Shown one piece after another: positions 45,876 through 58,499 of a DNA stretch of 64,000 bases. The notes below the pieces were generated by a model, which saw only the letters and a list, made by a program, of their open reading frames with translations, did not search any database and had not been told where the DNA came from. The position numbers and the translations under genes were made by a program. The stretch spans positions 21,867-85,866 of the forward strand of contig KQ965877.1 of the NCBI GenBank assembly GCA_001574975.1, given 5' to 3'. Numbering within the stretch: position 1 is the stretch's first letter; the number at the start of each line of letters is the position of its first letter. The stretch is from Gonapodya prolifera JEL478 (lineage: Eukaryota; Monoblepharomycota; Monoblepharidomycetes; Monoblepharidales; Gonapodyaceae).

Positions 45876-48800
45876 TCACACGGGTAGGATACCATTCTCC
45901 CTGGCCGCCTTGCTCAAGCTTGCGTGGTACGCCTCGGCGGATGCCCAGTAGCGGCGCAGTCTATTGAGGGCCTCGAGCGTCACTGCGACGGACCTTCGTG
46001 CTCGTGTCATGACTTCTGCTGTGGGCGCGGACGGCTCGCCGGGTTGGCCGTTGGCTTTGGGTGAGGGCGGGATCAGGGAGGAGACCAGGGCGTTGACGAG
46101 GTGGACCATGCCGGCCTGTGAAGGAATTTGAAAGGTGGATGATTGATCGAAATTCAGTCAACGTGTGGAAAGTACCAGATACCCAAGAAGACGTACCTCG
46201 AACAGGGGGAAGTTGACAGCGGGTGAGAAGTGGCTCAACAGAGGTGCTGCCGCAAGCATGCGCTCGGCGATAATAGCGATACGATTCGCCTGTAAAAGAG
46301 GACAGTTCGCGGATCATGCGTTTATGAATGGAGATGTCGCGGAATACAGCTCGAGTGAGGATTGCTGAACGCTTACGGCATGAGTGCACACATCAAATGA
46401 AGCTCTCGTGGGCCACACGAAGTCTTGCAAAGTAAGTTCCGGCCTACATCCGGAGAGATGAAATCATATCAGTTCCCGAGAGGGTAATATCAACGGTGAA
46501 CCCACCGATGAAGAAGGATCGTCGCAGAATGGTACAACAAATGCAGGTTGGCGTTCCCACAAAGCTCCAACACCTCTTCCTCCACAACACCACCCGTCGG
46601 AAGGAATCTCGTTGGTTGGAACTCCTGGCGTGCCCTGTCGGAAAGTCTTCCCCAGAACTCCTTAAGTTGCATATCGAGCGTGCTCAGTTTATCGTCGATC
46701 AACCCGATCTGCGTCCTGCGTGATTTGTGGATACGAACGTACTTTACGACACGGTTGAAAATCACGATCATTTCGGCTGTTTCGCAGAAGTAGAGGGAAG
46801 GGAGAGACTGGCCCAATGTGTTATACGATGGTTGAGCCATCCTGAGAGTAGTGAACGGCGATCCCGTCGCGGGACTGGCTACGCGAGTCCCAGTGATTCC
46901 AAGCATGCCCCGCTTTCCTTGCTGAACCCACGCGGCGTATCCAGGAGTGGATGGCGTCGGGAATCCGTCGTCGTCCAAACTGTTCCAAAGCTCGTCGTCC
47001 GGATAATCGACCATGGGCTCGTCTGGGTCGACAAACGAAGGGCGTCCCGCTGTTATGGAGGAAATGGTGTCGAAGAGGAAACAGAGCCACCATGCGCGCT
47101 TGCGGATTTCAAATTCCAGTGGAGTTATGAAGGCCATCATAGCCATGTCTGGCTGTTCGTGCCATCGCATTTCGAGGATCATACGAACTGCCATTCCTCC
47201 ATACATCCCTGAAAGCCAATGGTGTGGCGTTCAAAATCAACCGAAGGAAAAAGCAACCAAATTAGACTCACACCCAGTGCTCACTCTTCCCGTTCCCGTG
47301 GAGTACAAGCTCATAAATAACAAGCTGAGTACAGTCGACAGGCACGGTTCCTCGAATGCAACTGCAAGGAGTCGCCTGGCTCGATTGAAGTAAAGTTCGC
47401 CGATGAAAGTACTCTCAGCTGCTGCAGCTGAAGAGATCTCTTTATGAACACCGCCAGGATTCCCGTTCGCGAGGACAGTTGCGATTGCGTATATTGAGTT
47501 CAACAGTAAAGGCGAGAGATGCGGTATAGCACGGAGGAAGAACTTTGGATGAATGACCGGCATGGTGGTGGCCCATCCAGAGAAGAAACTGGGACGAAAA
47601 CGCACGCACGTTCGAAACTGAACCTAACCTGGGCAATTACGATCACTCACACGTGCAGTAAGTCCCAGCGCATCTCCGAATCAGGGGGCACCATTCGCCG
47701 CATAAGCCTAAGAATACTCTGACTGGGGTTCATCCCCAGATTTTCAAGTTCTCTCGTGAGCGCCGCAGCTTCAGGATCCTGTGCGATCTCAGGGCCGGTA
47801 ATAGTGGGCGTCGGTCCGTGGGCAGATCCTGATGATGTTGCTTTCGAGGAGGGTGAAAATTGGTCTCCACGTGACAACTCAGTTTGTTCCCCTGAAACGG
47901 ATAGTCCTGCCACCATCTGCGTTGTCGTGGAGAGGTATTCCTCCATCGCGAAATCGACGGATGCCTTCGACTTGTGGTACCTTGCGCGAGCAGACGCATC
48001 AAAATAAGAAGTCTTATCCCTCAACCGAATAGCTTGGCTCAGAGGGTCACCGGAGTCGGCCTCTGATGCACCCGATGAAGGTGGGGATCCGATGGGGGAT
48101 GAAATTGGAGAAGTCTGGGGCGGTGGTTGACTCACAGACGGACTTCGCATTCGACTCGAATCTCCAATTACTCTTGTTGCTGCTGGTGTAACCTGGGCGA
48201 GGAAGGGAGCTTGCCCAAACACATTCAGTGGAGTGCTTCCATCAACACGTCTCTTTTTGCTGGCAGCACCAGAATGATCCACGGGAATCGATGAAAAAAG
48301 GTGTGTCGTACTGTACACATCGGATCTTGCTGCAGCGGCAGCTGGGTCGGTTTGGGATGCAGTTTGCATCAACAGGAGCGAGAGCTCATCATGGGAAAGT
48401 CCACCATATTCGGGAAATAGGGATTGTAAGTACACATAGTTGTAGTCCGGTGGGATGCGAGAGACTGGATCCTGAGGTGCTGTGAGTGTCGGAAGAGGGA
48501 ATGCCATTGGGTCCGTGAGCGAAAGGGGGATATGGGGATCGACAATTGTTGGAGGGAACGCGAAGTCGTTTGACTGGGATCGATTTCGTGACTTTGCATC
48601 CTTGATCGGGCGGTCCAAGGTGGAGGAAAGTGTACGGGTGCTTGCCGTCGCCCATGCAGGTGTCGACGGGGTGGCTGATGCGACGCTGAGAGGAGCACGC
48701 CCAGTTGGTGATAAGACAAACCCAGTCGATTCCAAGGTGGAGCTCCGCCTCGACGCGCGGCCACTGCCCCCTGACTCCCCTGCATTAGTCTGCGACAAAC

Positions 48801-49542
48801 TCCGCGGAGCTGCCTCAACCGCAAGATCATCACCCGACTCGATCCCATCTTCATCTTCGGAAGTCTCGCTCCCCTCAATATCAAATTCCTCGATTGTAGA
48901 TGAGTCCCTCCTGGCCGGAGCCGAAGCCTTTGCCGAGGGTGCAGTAGCGGTTGAACTTCGAGATCCACCGACAGCAGTCGTTGCCGGCACGGCGGTCATA
49001 GTCTCCAAAAGATCAGTCCGGCCAGTCTCCGTAAGCGCAGATTGTAGAGAGTGGACTTTGCTTTCGAGGAGAGCGATATACTCGGCACGCGAAAGCTTCT
49101 TCCTCGGTTGCTTTGGGGTGTAGATGCATTCGCGGCCACTTCGCTGGCAGAGCGAGCATGGTCGATTCCCATCACATTTCTTTTTACTTTTGTGACAGCT
49201 GTAAGAGAAAATGTGTGAGACCTCACTCCTCGTCGACGAAGAAGGTCCAGCGGGCCAAACAAAACTACAGTGGCCAACTCACCTATCGCAAGCAACACTG
49301 CTCCTGTTCGCTGCTCCTGCGCCCGTTCTTCGAGACTTTTTCTTGTCTGTAGTTCCCTGATGTCGACCAGGGAAAATTTCGGCAGTTGGAGCCGAACTGA
49401 CAAAGTCACCCTCCATCGCGGTCATCGAATGAGATCCGTGGTTCGCGTGGCCGACTGGAGCATCCATTGGTGAGTCAGATAGCCAAGCTCCGAGCGGTAC
49501 ATTGTCGTGAGGGTTGAGACTGAGTTGGTAGGATGGATCCAT
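45876..49542 (-). CDS. Zn(II)2Cys6 transcription factor TF2
   Basis: Paralogue of TF1 and TF3. Exon 1 (49542-49283) starts MDPSYQLSLNPHDN and ends inside the codon after CD of the zinc cluster. The next exon starts CHKSKKKC, giving spacing CX2CX6CX5CX2CX6C. A basic stretch QPRKKLSRAEYIALLE and a coiled coil follow, then a long Ser/Pro-rich region. The middle homology region reads LLNSIYAIATVLANG, FNRARRLLAVAFEEP, MYGGMAVRMILEMRWHEQ, RKRAWWLCFLFD and PDDELWNSLDDDG. The last exon starts AGMVHLVNALVSSLIP and ends at 45876. It is tandem with TF3; the GH27 gene lies between them. Confidence 0.9.
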
Positions 49543-49839
49543 TGTCGCGTGAGCACCGGGTCGGCACGCGGTAGCGATGTTGCGGGTTTAGTGCTAGACG
49601 TCGTGCTTCCACCGAACTACTTAAAGGCGATCTCTCTCTCGGTGAGGTGTGGTGGTGCGTCAATGCGAGTTATGAGGATGCAGGAATGATCTTCCGCTCG
49701 GCCTATGGTATACAGTGAAGAACAGTAGCTATAGATAGCATGAATATACGAAAACCACTGTAAAGAAGAAACGGGCAAGTTTCGTGGTGGAAAAAAACGC
49801 CACCCAAGGCTCAGAAGTGTCAGTTCGACGTCGAGTACA

Positions 49840-51866
49840 TCAAGCCGCCTTTACGATGCGTTCGCGAGCTTCTGGAAGCAGAAGATGTGTTTTCGGGAGC
49901 CCGATAGCATTTGTGCCATATTGAAATGTCGGCATTGTGAGAGCGGCAGCCCTTGTGTGTTGAACGACGTTGGGACCATCAATACGTGTCACGACAAGCA
50001 TAACTGTACAGAGCGAGCCGAGTGATGTCTTCAACGGAGGTCCTTCACCGCCCTTGAAGAGCCGATATCGCCGCGCTCCCACGTATCCCGAATTTGATAG
50101 TCTGAAGGGGTAACCCGGTGATCAGCTACTTCACCAATATCACCAAATGCCTCTTCAATGGTGGAGAGCGGGAGCTCATAGTTTTGTACGGAAGACCTCC
50201 CACGGTTGAGCAGAACAAAACAACAAGAGGACGACCAGCCCCATCCCTCGCTAATGGGCCACCCCTATAATTAATGGAGGAAGGCATATGATTTTAAAAC
50301 AAAATATCACACAACGCCACTCATGTTCACTTGTCATGTCTCCTCTCGATCGCGATTTTCAGCCTCTTGACGCTTCTTCCAACAGGATCCTGGTTGACAC
50401 GAATCACTTCCTCGTGTTTCACCATCTCTGCGTACGGCTTGTCCCAATTGCGGAGATCGGATCAAAGCAGAAGAGGTGATTTCAACTGTCGGTTGTGAAA
50501 ATTCACAAAGAATTTTGGACAGTACTACATGAGCTTGGAACCCAAGGCACTCACAGCTGCCCAAAGGAGGAAGTGTGTCTTATATTCCTCATATGACATT
50601 TTGACATTGCCGACTTCCAGCATATCAGGATCATTCCAGCCCTCAGGTCCCGCAAATTGTGTCAGCTCGGCGTTCACGTCCAGAAGGGTCATGACAGAGC
50701 AGCGGCTGTGGGCAAGAATTTCAAATAGTCGGGTGGTACAATCTTTGGAGCGATATCCCAAATAATAGGCTTGATTCCCAGGACATTGACCAGTGTCTCA
50801 AACCCTCCAGAGACTCGTGCGAGGATTCCCGGCTCGCCTGCTGGAACACCGTCGTCGAACTTATCGCAGATGTCGGGAGTAGTTCGCCAGCTGTGACTGC
50901 CCCATCCAGTCCATGGGCTATTCATTCCCCACTCACAGATAGAGAAAACGATGGGACGAAATTGGCTATCCAGGGCGCGAGACATTGCAGTGAAGCGCTC
51001 AAGGAAAGGTACTCCATTCGTGTGACAACTTTGATGACCAGTATCGTGAAAAAGATCAATGACACTGAACCAATTACTTATCATATTTCAAATACTCCAC
51101 TCCCCACTCCGCATATGTCGCTGCGTCGAGTTCTTCGAAGCCAAGACTTCCAGGTCGATAAGCGCACGTCATTACCCCCGCATCGTTCCGTAAACATGTT
51201 ATGAACTGATGTAAGTGAGAAGACAGTTCAAAGTTACGAACCTGTAAAGACCGAGCTTCAATCCTTTGGCGTGGACGTAATCTGCAAGGGCTTTAATCCC
51301 AGATGGGAAAGTTCCCGGATCTGCCACGATCTTTTTGCTAACAGGATCTCGAGAGATCTTGAAGTCCACAAGGTATACATGTTCGCTTTCATCAGACAAA
51401 CGACAGCCGGATGCAACAGATAGAGCCCTCGCCTGCCAACAATCATCAAGGTTCAAGTACTGATATCCTGCTGCGAGGGATCCTGTACATTCGGGGCCTG
51501 ATTTGCTCAAACGAAGTTGATTTGACCATTGAAGGAAGTGGTGATCCAACCTTCAGCGACCATAGAATCGGCAATTTCACGCAAGTCTCGTTGATATCGC
51601 AACCGAATCGATTCCACGAACTATCGGTCACAAGTCTTGTCAATCTTCGTTCTGGGAGACATACTTCCAACCCATTGGTGGCGTCTGTGCCAAGCCATCG
51701 TGCTAGCAGAAGGAGAGGAGTGACGTTCCCCACTCCGGGAGCGAAAAAGCAACTTCGTCGGCACTTTCGCTTGTGTTACTTCGGGCACGAGAGCCAACAG
51801 AATCAAAAGTCCAGAGAACAAAGACCTCGCGACTTTGCACAGCCAAGGGAATTGTCCAGCTTGCAT
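49840..51866 (-). CDS. secreted GH27 alpha-galactosidase (frame questionable)
   Basis: Releases terminal alpha-galactose from oligosaccharides such as melibiose. ATG 51866 begins [17 protein letters not shown] with a hydrophobic core and a VTQA cleavage-like site: a signal peptide. After in-phase introns: [59 protein letters not shown], the nucleophile in EYLKYDNC, and [19 protein letters not shown], where the last Asp is the acid/base. [12 protein letters not shown] and [12 protein letters not shown] come later. The C-terminal domain has [11 protein letters not shown]. One base is missing at about 51584 (after DINET) relative to the family, and another shift seems needed near 50040. Decay or assembly error. 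Confidence 0.85.
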
Positions 51867-52034
51867 TTGAGATGATAGAAGAGTTCGATTGGGCGCCTGC
51901 GCACGGCTTGAAGAAGACCGACTACTTGTGAACTTCCAGTTTGATACGAATAATACAAGCACCAGCGAATTAAAGTAATATTGTAGAACTGTACATGTGA
52001 AGCATTGAAGGTACATGATGTAACAAATCATTTT

Positions 52035-55000
52035 TCAGTTCAGTCCAGGCTCGGTCAAGCCATCAAGGTCAACACCATCTAAGAAGTCCAGATCCAACGA
52101 TGACAGGTCGACATGCATTAGGTCCAGATTCATCTCCGATCCAGCTCCAAGTGTTGATATCAGTTGATCGACTTCTGAGGGGCCAACGAGAGCCACAGGT
52201 GTTTCAAAGACACGATTCTCTGCGGCCAGCTTCTTCAGATTCACCAAGTAAGCCTCCCCAACAACCCAGTATCGCGTCAACTTCTCAAGTGCTGAAATAT
52301 GTCCACGAACTGATGCTTTGGCCTTCTGTGACAGGTCGTTTGCATTCACATTTTGATTTGCGGTTGGCATGGGTGCTCTGGATTGAGCAATGTCCAAGAC
52401 GATAGAGTTAACCAGGTGTACCATACCAGACTGGAGTCAAGAGATTAAAATCAAAAAAAGAATAGGTTCCGTAACACACAGGCACTCACTTCGAATATGC
52501 AGTACGCGGCGAACGGATTTAGGTGTGCAAATGTGGGCTCCACTTCCGATAATCGTCGAATTATATTGTCAATGTGACCAGCAGCACCAGTACATGCTTC
52601 GAAGGAGTGTTGCGTTGGCCACGAGAAGTTGCGAACAGATAAATCGGGACTGCAGAACGGAGAAAGGCAGTCGCACTAAGACGACTGCGACAGGTGAATC
52701 CATCATATTAAAACATACCGATGAAGTAATATTCGGGTGGTGTAATAAACGATGTGGAGGAAGCTTGATTGGCAGAATAATGTAAGTGTGCGCTGGTGCT
52801 CGACATCGTTGTCACTCTTGACGCTCCCAATTTCGCGAAGATGTGCAGGTAGTGTAGCAAACCACTCATTAAGTGCGACGTCAAGTCTGGGAACACGTGA
52901 CGTGAGCAAGGAAGCATATTTCCCCGTGTCAAAACAGTATAGATCACTCACACTCCAACATCTTGCACTCCAGCCACATGCTCTTCAACGGCAGAATACC
53001 CATTATCACTCGGTTTTCGAGCAGCCTTCCGCGCGCGCACATGTGCCAGTACACGACAGAACAGTTTCATGAGGTTCACATATTCCCTGAAGCCGTAACT
53101 CGGGAAGCGTGGCGCCAATGCATTCGAAGATCCAGCAGGCAATGCTGCAAGTTCCCAGCTCATTCCACTGTTTCCGAAAAGGCCGGTCATCCCTCGCTTT
53201 TCAGCAGCCTTCGCGATTTCGTCTGCTTTAGAGCCTGGAACTGGCATACCGTAGTCATCAAGTCCATTCCACAAATCATCATCGGGGAGCGCGACCGTGA
53301 CTTCTTCCAGATTCACAAAGGTCGGCCGATCGGCAATCGCATTGGCGCAAGCATCCATTGCAAAGCATAACCACCAAACACGGTTCCGCGTTTCCCGGTC
53401 GTTCAAAGTTTGAGTCTTGACCACGTTTGGTGACGCTCGCTTGTGCAGACGCAATTCGTGGGCCATTCGAACAGCCTATAATCATAAGATCTGAATGGAG
53501 GTTACCGTATCAAACGGGAGATTTGCATATACGTACCATACCAGAATACATCCAACCAGAGCTCGGTCTCCCACTACCCACAGCGTAAAGTGAAAGCACA
53601 ACGAGGGCCACAACGCTGCTTATACAGGGCTCATCCATACAGGCAGCAACGAGGCGCTTCGCGCGGGCAAAGAAGAAATCCGCCTCAGGAATAGCACCTT
53701 GAACAGCATCGAGCGGCAAATCCGTTCCGGAAATGAAGTCTGGAACTCCTTGATATGAAGGTGGAGACGACTGGGAGCTATCTGGGGTCGTAGCCGCTGG
53801 CGATGCGCCATTGCGGGAGGTTGTGAGATCTGGAGCCCGTCCGGATATGGGTATCCCCAGTGACTTGGCAATGCAGACAGCTTGAGCGTACATGCTGTTT
53901 AACAACAGAGGGTTTTGTCGGTGGGCGTTGCGCCGAAAGCTGGGGTAGTGTATGGTTGGTGTGAAACTAGAGGGATACGCAAAGTAGATGTCGAGGAGAT
54001 CATATCTGCCGGAGGGTGAGAGATGTGACCATCATCTCTGTCTGGTGTTTCAGCGATTTAAGATTAATTCGTTTTGTACACACCTCACTTTCATCGGCGA
54101 GACAAGGCGATTCATCAGTGAAAGATTCTCTTCACTCGGATTTAAGCTCGCGCCTTCGAAAAACTCCTCTACAATTGAGTTCGAGGCTGATGCGTATCCT
54201 TCAGGATGATGAGCGTCGGGAGCACCCCAAGGTGGTGAAATATTGTCGCTATCAAACCGCGATTCAAGGTATTGGTCGACGGTGGATTCGGTTGACTGTC
54301 CTCCGCTGGCTGTATCACGTCGCTCCACCTTGGGCCCTGGGAAAGATGATGTTGCGTTCGGGGTCAAAGGTCGACCTGAATCATCCAGGCCCAATGGGTG
54401 CAAGAAGTCCGCGGCAAAATCAAGATGGCTGGAAGGTAGGCCGCCAGATGGACGAGAATTACTATTCCCTTCCCCATGCATATTGATTGTTGGGGGAGAG
54501 GTGGGAGTCTCTCCAATAATGTGAGGTGTGTTGTCCAGCATCGGAAATTGGCCATCCGCACCGGAAAATTCGGGATCGGCACGCAAACTGAACGGTGAAA
54601 AGGCTACACTGGGTTCTGTCATTCGCCTGCGCTTCGCATTCGGGGGTGCTACGTTGCCGAATCCTTCCCCATTTTGAGCATCGCCCGAGTGCGATTGCAA
54701 CATTCTGGAGAGAATGTCGTTCGGCGAGCTTCCATTGACGTCGGGAAGTCCATAGAGGCCGCTTGCATCCGCTTCGGGACCGGTGGCAGCAGGGATGGCG
54801 TTGCGGAAGGCAAACTGACTTCTAAGCTGTGCTGATCCAGCATGGTCCCCAAGTAGAGACTCCAAGGGTAATGGTAGACCTCTGAGGGTACGCACCCGTG
54901 GAGTTTGTGAAGATGTGAGAGATGCGGGCGCAAACGGTGTCCCTAACATATGATCAACGTTTCCGGTCAGTCCTAAAATGCCAGCACTCGATTGAGTTCG

Positions 55001-57030
55001 TCGGCGAGGTCCCGAGAACGGATTGGCCTTGAGATCTATTTCACTTTGGTCTCCAACGCTGGACACCCCAGAGAGCGTCGTCGCGGGTCGGCGAATGGCG
55101 TCTGAATACGAATGTGCAGTAAGGGACTAAACTCGCAAACTTGACACACGGGACATTCTTACTTTGAGTTTCAGAACGATCAAACTCCATACCCGAACCA
55201 TCCGGTGTTATCCTCGGATCCGTTGACGATCGTCGTAACGCGTTGGCAGAACTCCTCTTGGAAGAGCTCGCAGACATTGGGGTGGAATCATCGCCTCCCG
55301 ACAACGGCTTCAGTCCGACAATCCCTTGTTGTTTCGCGAAAGGGTTTCCACCCAACAGAGCTTCCACTTCGGCGGCGCTTACAAGGCCAGGCATATTGCC
55401 ATTGGGGTAGAATTCCTCTGGGTGCATGGCGACGTCCGTCGACGGTGGAGGGGTTGCGGTGGAACCAACGTACGAAGCCAGGTCGAACGAAAAACCATTC
55501 GGCGCCCTTGTGCCGCTTGCAAGAAGCGTAGAGTCCAGGCCCATGGGGAGGTCGAGGGCCAGGTCATCCCCGAACAACCCCACATTCTCAACAGCCATGC
55601 CATCCATATGTTCTGGCACCGCGTCCAGGGGGTCATAGTCCGATTCCCCGCCATTCGATCCTCCAGATTCAGATATGGGAGGGTACGTCTCCAAGAGGTT
55701 GTCGGACTGGGATCGCTTCGTGTGGGTTGTGGGAAGGTTCGGTTCTGCTGGTGGGGACATTTCGAGTGAAAAGCGCCTGTCCGACGGTCTCGACGGTTGA
55801 GAAAACGCGTTCATGATTCGCTTTTCCTCGATTGCATTCAGGTCCGTGGAACGTCGCTTCTTCGACTTGCTGCTACTTTGAGCAGTTGAACCTCGACGAG
55901 ACCCTGATCCTGAAGTCCCCGACGTCGACGCTTGCGGGTGATTTCCCAACAATGACCGTAGAGAGCTCACGGCGGGATCTTCGAGCAGCTGGTTGAGGCC
56001 GACGCCCTTGGAGGACAAGACTCCCTCGATTTGGCTCAGGCTGGTAATTCACGCACACCATCAGACACAGAGCCCACGCCGTGAAGGAGTGAGATACATA
56101 CCGGGATTCCAGGGCTACGATGTATGCCGCACGAGACTCCTTCTTCCTCGCGGACCTCGTGTACTCGCAAGAGCGTGCTGCCCGTTTACAACTATCAGAA
56201 CGATGGACACAGTTGGACAGTGGCTTTCCCGAGGATGAGAACCGTTCTCTTACTTTGCGCATGGCTTCTGCCCGTCACATCTCTTTTTATTGCGATGGCA
56301 GCTGGGGAGGAAGAAGGAAGAAGTTGGAAACGGATTCAGCTTCCGATGTGGGATGCCGTAGTCCACAATTCGATCGCAGCAAGGCACAACATGCGAGAGC
56401 ATGTGGTATACGCGACCCGCCGTCTCTACTTCCAGAAACTTGTTCTAACAGCCACATCTCAACTTCGTGATGTGCAGGTTGCGAGACCTGTTCCTCCCCC
56501 TGTTCCGTCTCCCACACTCACTTATCACACGCCTGTCCTATCCGTTTACTCTTCTGCCCCGTCGGATTCCCGTCCATGTCCATCTCGTCCTCTTCGTCGC
56601 ACGAGTTGTCGTCCATGGTCAGTCCCGCCGGTTTGACCGAGGCCTCTCTCCCGCGGGTCTGCTGCTTCGCATCTGCCCCGGCGAGGATGGAGTTGTTTCG
56701 ACTGGCGAGAAAGTTCTGTACGGCCGCCAGCGACGTGGCAGGGAAGGAAGGTTGCGTGGATGTTGAGGCACCACCTCGTCCGGCAGAAGGCGGTCCAGGT
56801 CGTCCCCCGACGGAAAGGCGGCGAGCATCGTTAAGGGAATTGATTGAGACGCCCGGTTTGGGTATACTGACGGAGCCCTTGGGTGCGCCTTGACCGGTGT
56901 CAGCAGCGAACGTCCCAGGGCCTCCACCGACGATGGAACCGTTTCGATTAGGCTGGTTGGAGAAGCGGGCTTGAAGGTCTAGGACAGATGGGTAGCCGGT
57001 TGCCGATTGCATCAGCTGGTCCGGGTCCAT
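52035..57030 (-). CDS. Zn(II)2Cys6 transcription factor TF3
   Basis: Third paralogue of the TF1 type and the longest. Exon 1 starts MDPDQLMQSATGYPSV (ATG 57030) and ends at CD plus two bases. The next exon begins CHRNKKRCDGQKPC. A second intron splits the cluster again before CKRAARSC, so spacing CX2CX6CX5CX2CX6C is kept. Long Ser/Pro-rich regions follow (exons about 56018-55041 and 55066-54050). The middle homology region has LLLNSMYAQAVCIAKSLG, FARAKRLVAACMDEP, AVRMAHELRLHKRA, RNRVWWLCFAMDA and PDDDLWNGLDDYG. The last exon starts SGMVHLVNSIVLDIAQ and ends with an acidic Leu-rich tail (LDLDFLDGVDLDGL), a plausible activation domain. Confidence 0.9.
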
Positions 57031-57434
57031 CGGGAGTGTTGGTCGGTGTGGTGGTCAAAAGGTCAAAACATCGTGGCCAGAACAGAATCCGGGAGACAGG
57101 TCGAAGCAAAATTGGCAACACCAGCACCTCGAAAGGAGGTCTTCGGTGGATTCGGGAAGTACAATCAATCAAATAATTTAGACTTTTGCATTTCCTGGTG
57201 CGTAAGTAGAGGAGCTCTCGTTATAAGGAAGCGCAAAGTTGGGAAACGTTCCCGCTGAGTCTCCGTTTTGCCGAGCCCGATTCCGCAAAGTTCCGAACAC
57301 GTTGATTCACACATATCAAGCGAAGCAGAACAGCCTTTCAATTTCACGAAGACAAAATTTCGAGGGAATGCATAAAAGCTATGGAAATAATAGTACGTCC
57401 ACGGTACAACTGATCAAAGTCCATGATGGTCCCT

Positions 57435-58490
57435 TTACTCCTTCAACAGCGCCTCGATGTCGGCAACCATGCCCTCGGGGGTGGACACGGAGGTGTAGCG
57501 AGCGGTCACGACACCATTCTTGTTGATCAGGAATTTCTATAGATGGCGATGCGGCACAACGACACGATTGACGAGGATAAAAAGAGGGCGACATGAGAAG
57601 GGAACATCATTGATGTTGAGTCGAGGGCGCAGCGACGGAACGATGGCGAAAGAAGAATTAACATTAAATCAGTCGCCTAACCCTAAGAGTTCGACAGGGA
57701 CAACACTCTCACCTCAAAATTCCATTTGATACCCGAGAAACCGAGCCAGCTCTTCTGGGACTTGAGGTACTTGTAGACGGGGTGGGCGTTGTCGCCGTTG
57801 ACCTCAATCTTCTTGGTGATGGGAAATTTCACGTTGAAGGTGCGGGAGCAGAATTCGACGACTAGCGGGAGAGTACGTAGAGAGTCAGATTACAGTTTAC
57901 AGTCAGGGATCGAGTCAAACGGGAGCTTGCCGTCCTCCTTTCTAAAGTATTCTGCTCCCGGGAGAGTTCATCTCCTGCAGTTCCCCTCCGCTGGATGCCT
58001 CGGTCGACACTGTCGCGCCTAGGCCTCGGTTTGCTCCGTGAAAGAATCCTCGTTCACCTCTCTCCTCCGGCAATTCAGCCTTCGTAGTCGCGGCCTCCCG
58101 TGCTTCGCACTCCAGACCTCGGAACACTCACTTTCCTCCTCTTGACCAGGCTCTTGAGCCCCAAACTGGTTGCAGGGGAATCCGAGGACGACGAGACCTC
58201 GGTCGGCAAACTTCTCGTGGAGCTCTTCGAGCCCTTTGTACTGAGGGGTAAAACCGCACTTGGAAGCGACGTTGACGATGAGGACAACCTTTCCACGGAA
58301 ATCGGTGAAGTTGATGGGCTCGCCCTTTGCGGAGACGGCAGACTTTTTCATGTTCCGCGGGTTGTTGATGGCAACGAGGGCGGGCGACGAGGGAATGAGA
58401 TACAGTGAGACGATTCCGATGGAAGAGCATCGCATTACCCGAAAAAAGAATACTCACGAGAGCGTAGAAGGTTTCGTTGTCGCCGGACAT
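57435..58490 (-). CDS. gpx: glutathione peroxidase, Cys type
   Basis: Thiol peroxidase reducing H2O2 and lipid peroxides. ATG 58490: MSGDNETFYAL, spliced to SAVSAKGEPINFTDF. The peroxidatic Cys is in VASKCGFTPQY and the tetrad Gln in GFPCNQFGAQEPG. The likely resolving Cys is in VVEFCSRTFNVKFPI, and Trp/Asn are in IKWNFEKFLI. The stop TAA is 57435-57437. It has Cys where animal enzymes have selenocysteine, as in fungal Gpx/Hyr1. The intron after GQEEE (about 58130-57861) is near 270 nt because it holds the E2 element. An in-frame extension upstream of the ATG is basic and Ser/Leu-rich and could be a mitochondrial leader. Confidence 0.93.
57953..58122. repeat. two tandem units of GC-rich intronic element (E2)
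   Basis: Unit 1 starts GCTCCCGGGAGAGTT (57953) and ends GGCCTCGG (about 58029). Unit 2 starts GCTCCGTGAAAGAATCC (58032) and ends CTCCAGACCTCGG (58122). Unit 2 aligns with E1 unit 2 over its whole length, sharing GCTCCG.GAAAG at one end and CGTGCTTC..ACTCCAGACCT at the other. The orientation relative to the host gene is the same as for E1. Confidence 0.65.
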
Positions 58491-58499
58491 TGTACTGAG

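Noticed and set aside
48482-49123. 213-codon plus frame
   Set aside because: Shadow of the TF2 second exon; repeats of Ser/Asp codons read backwards.
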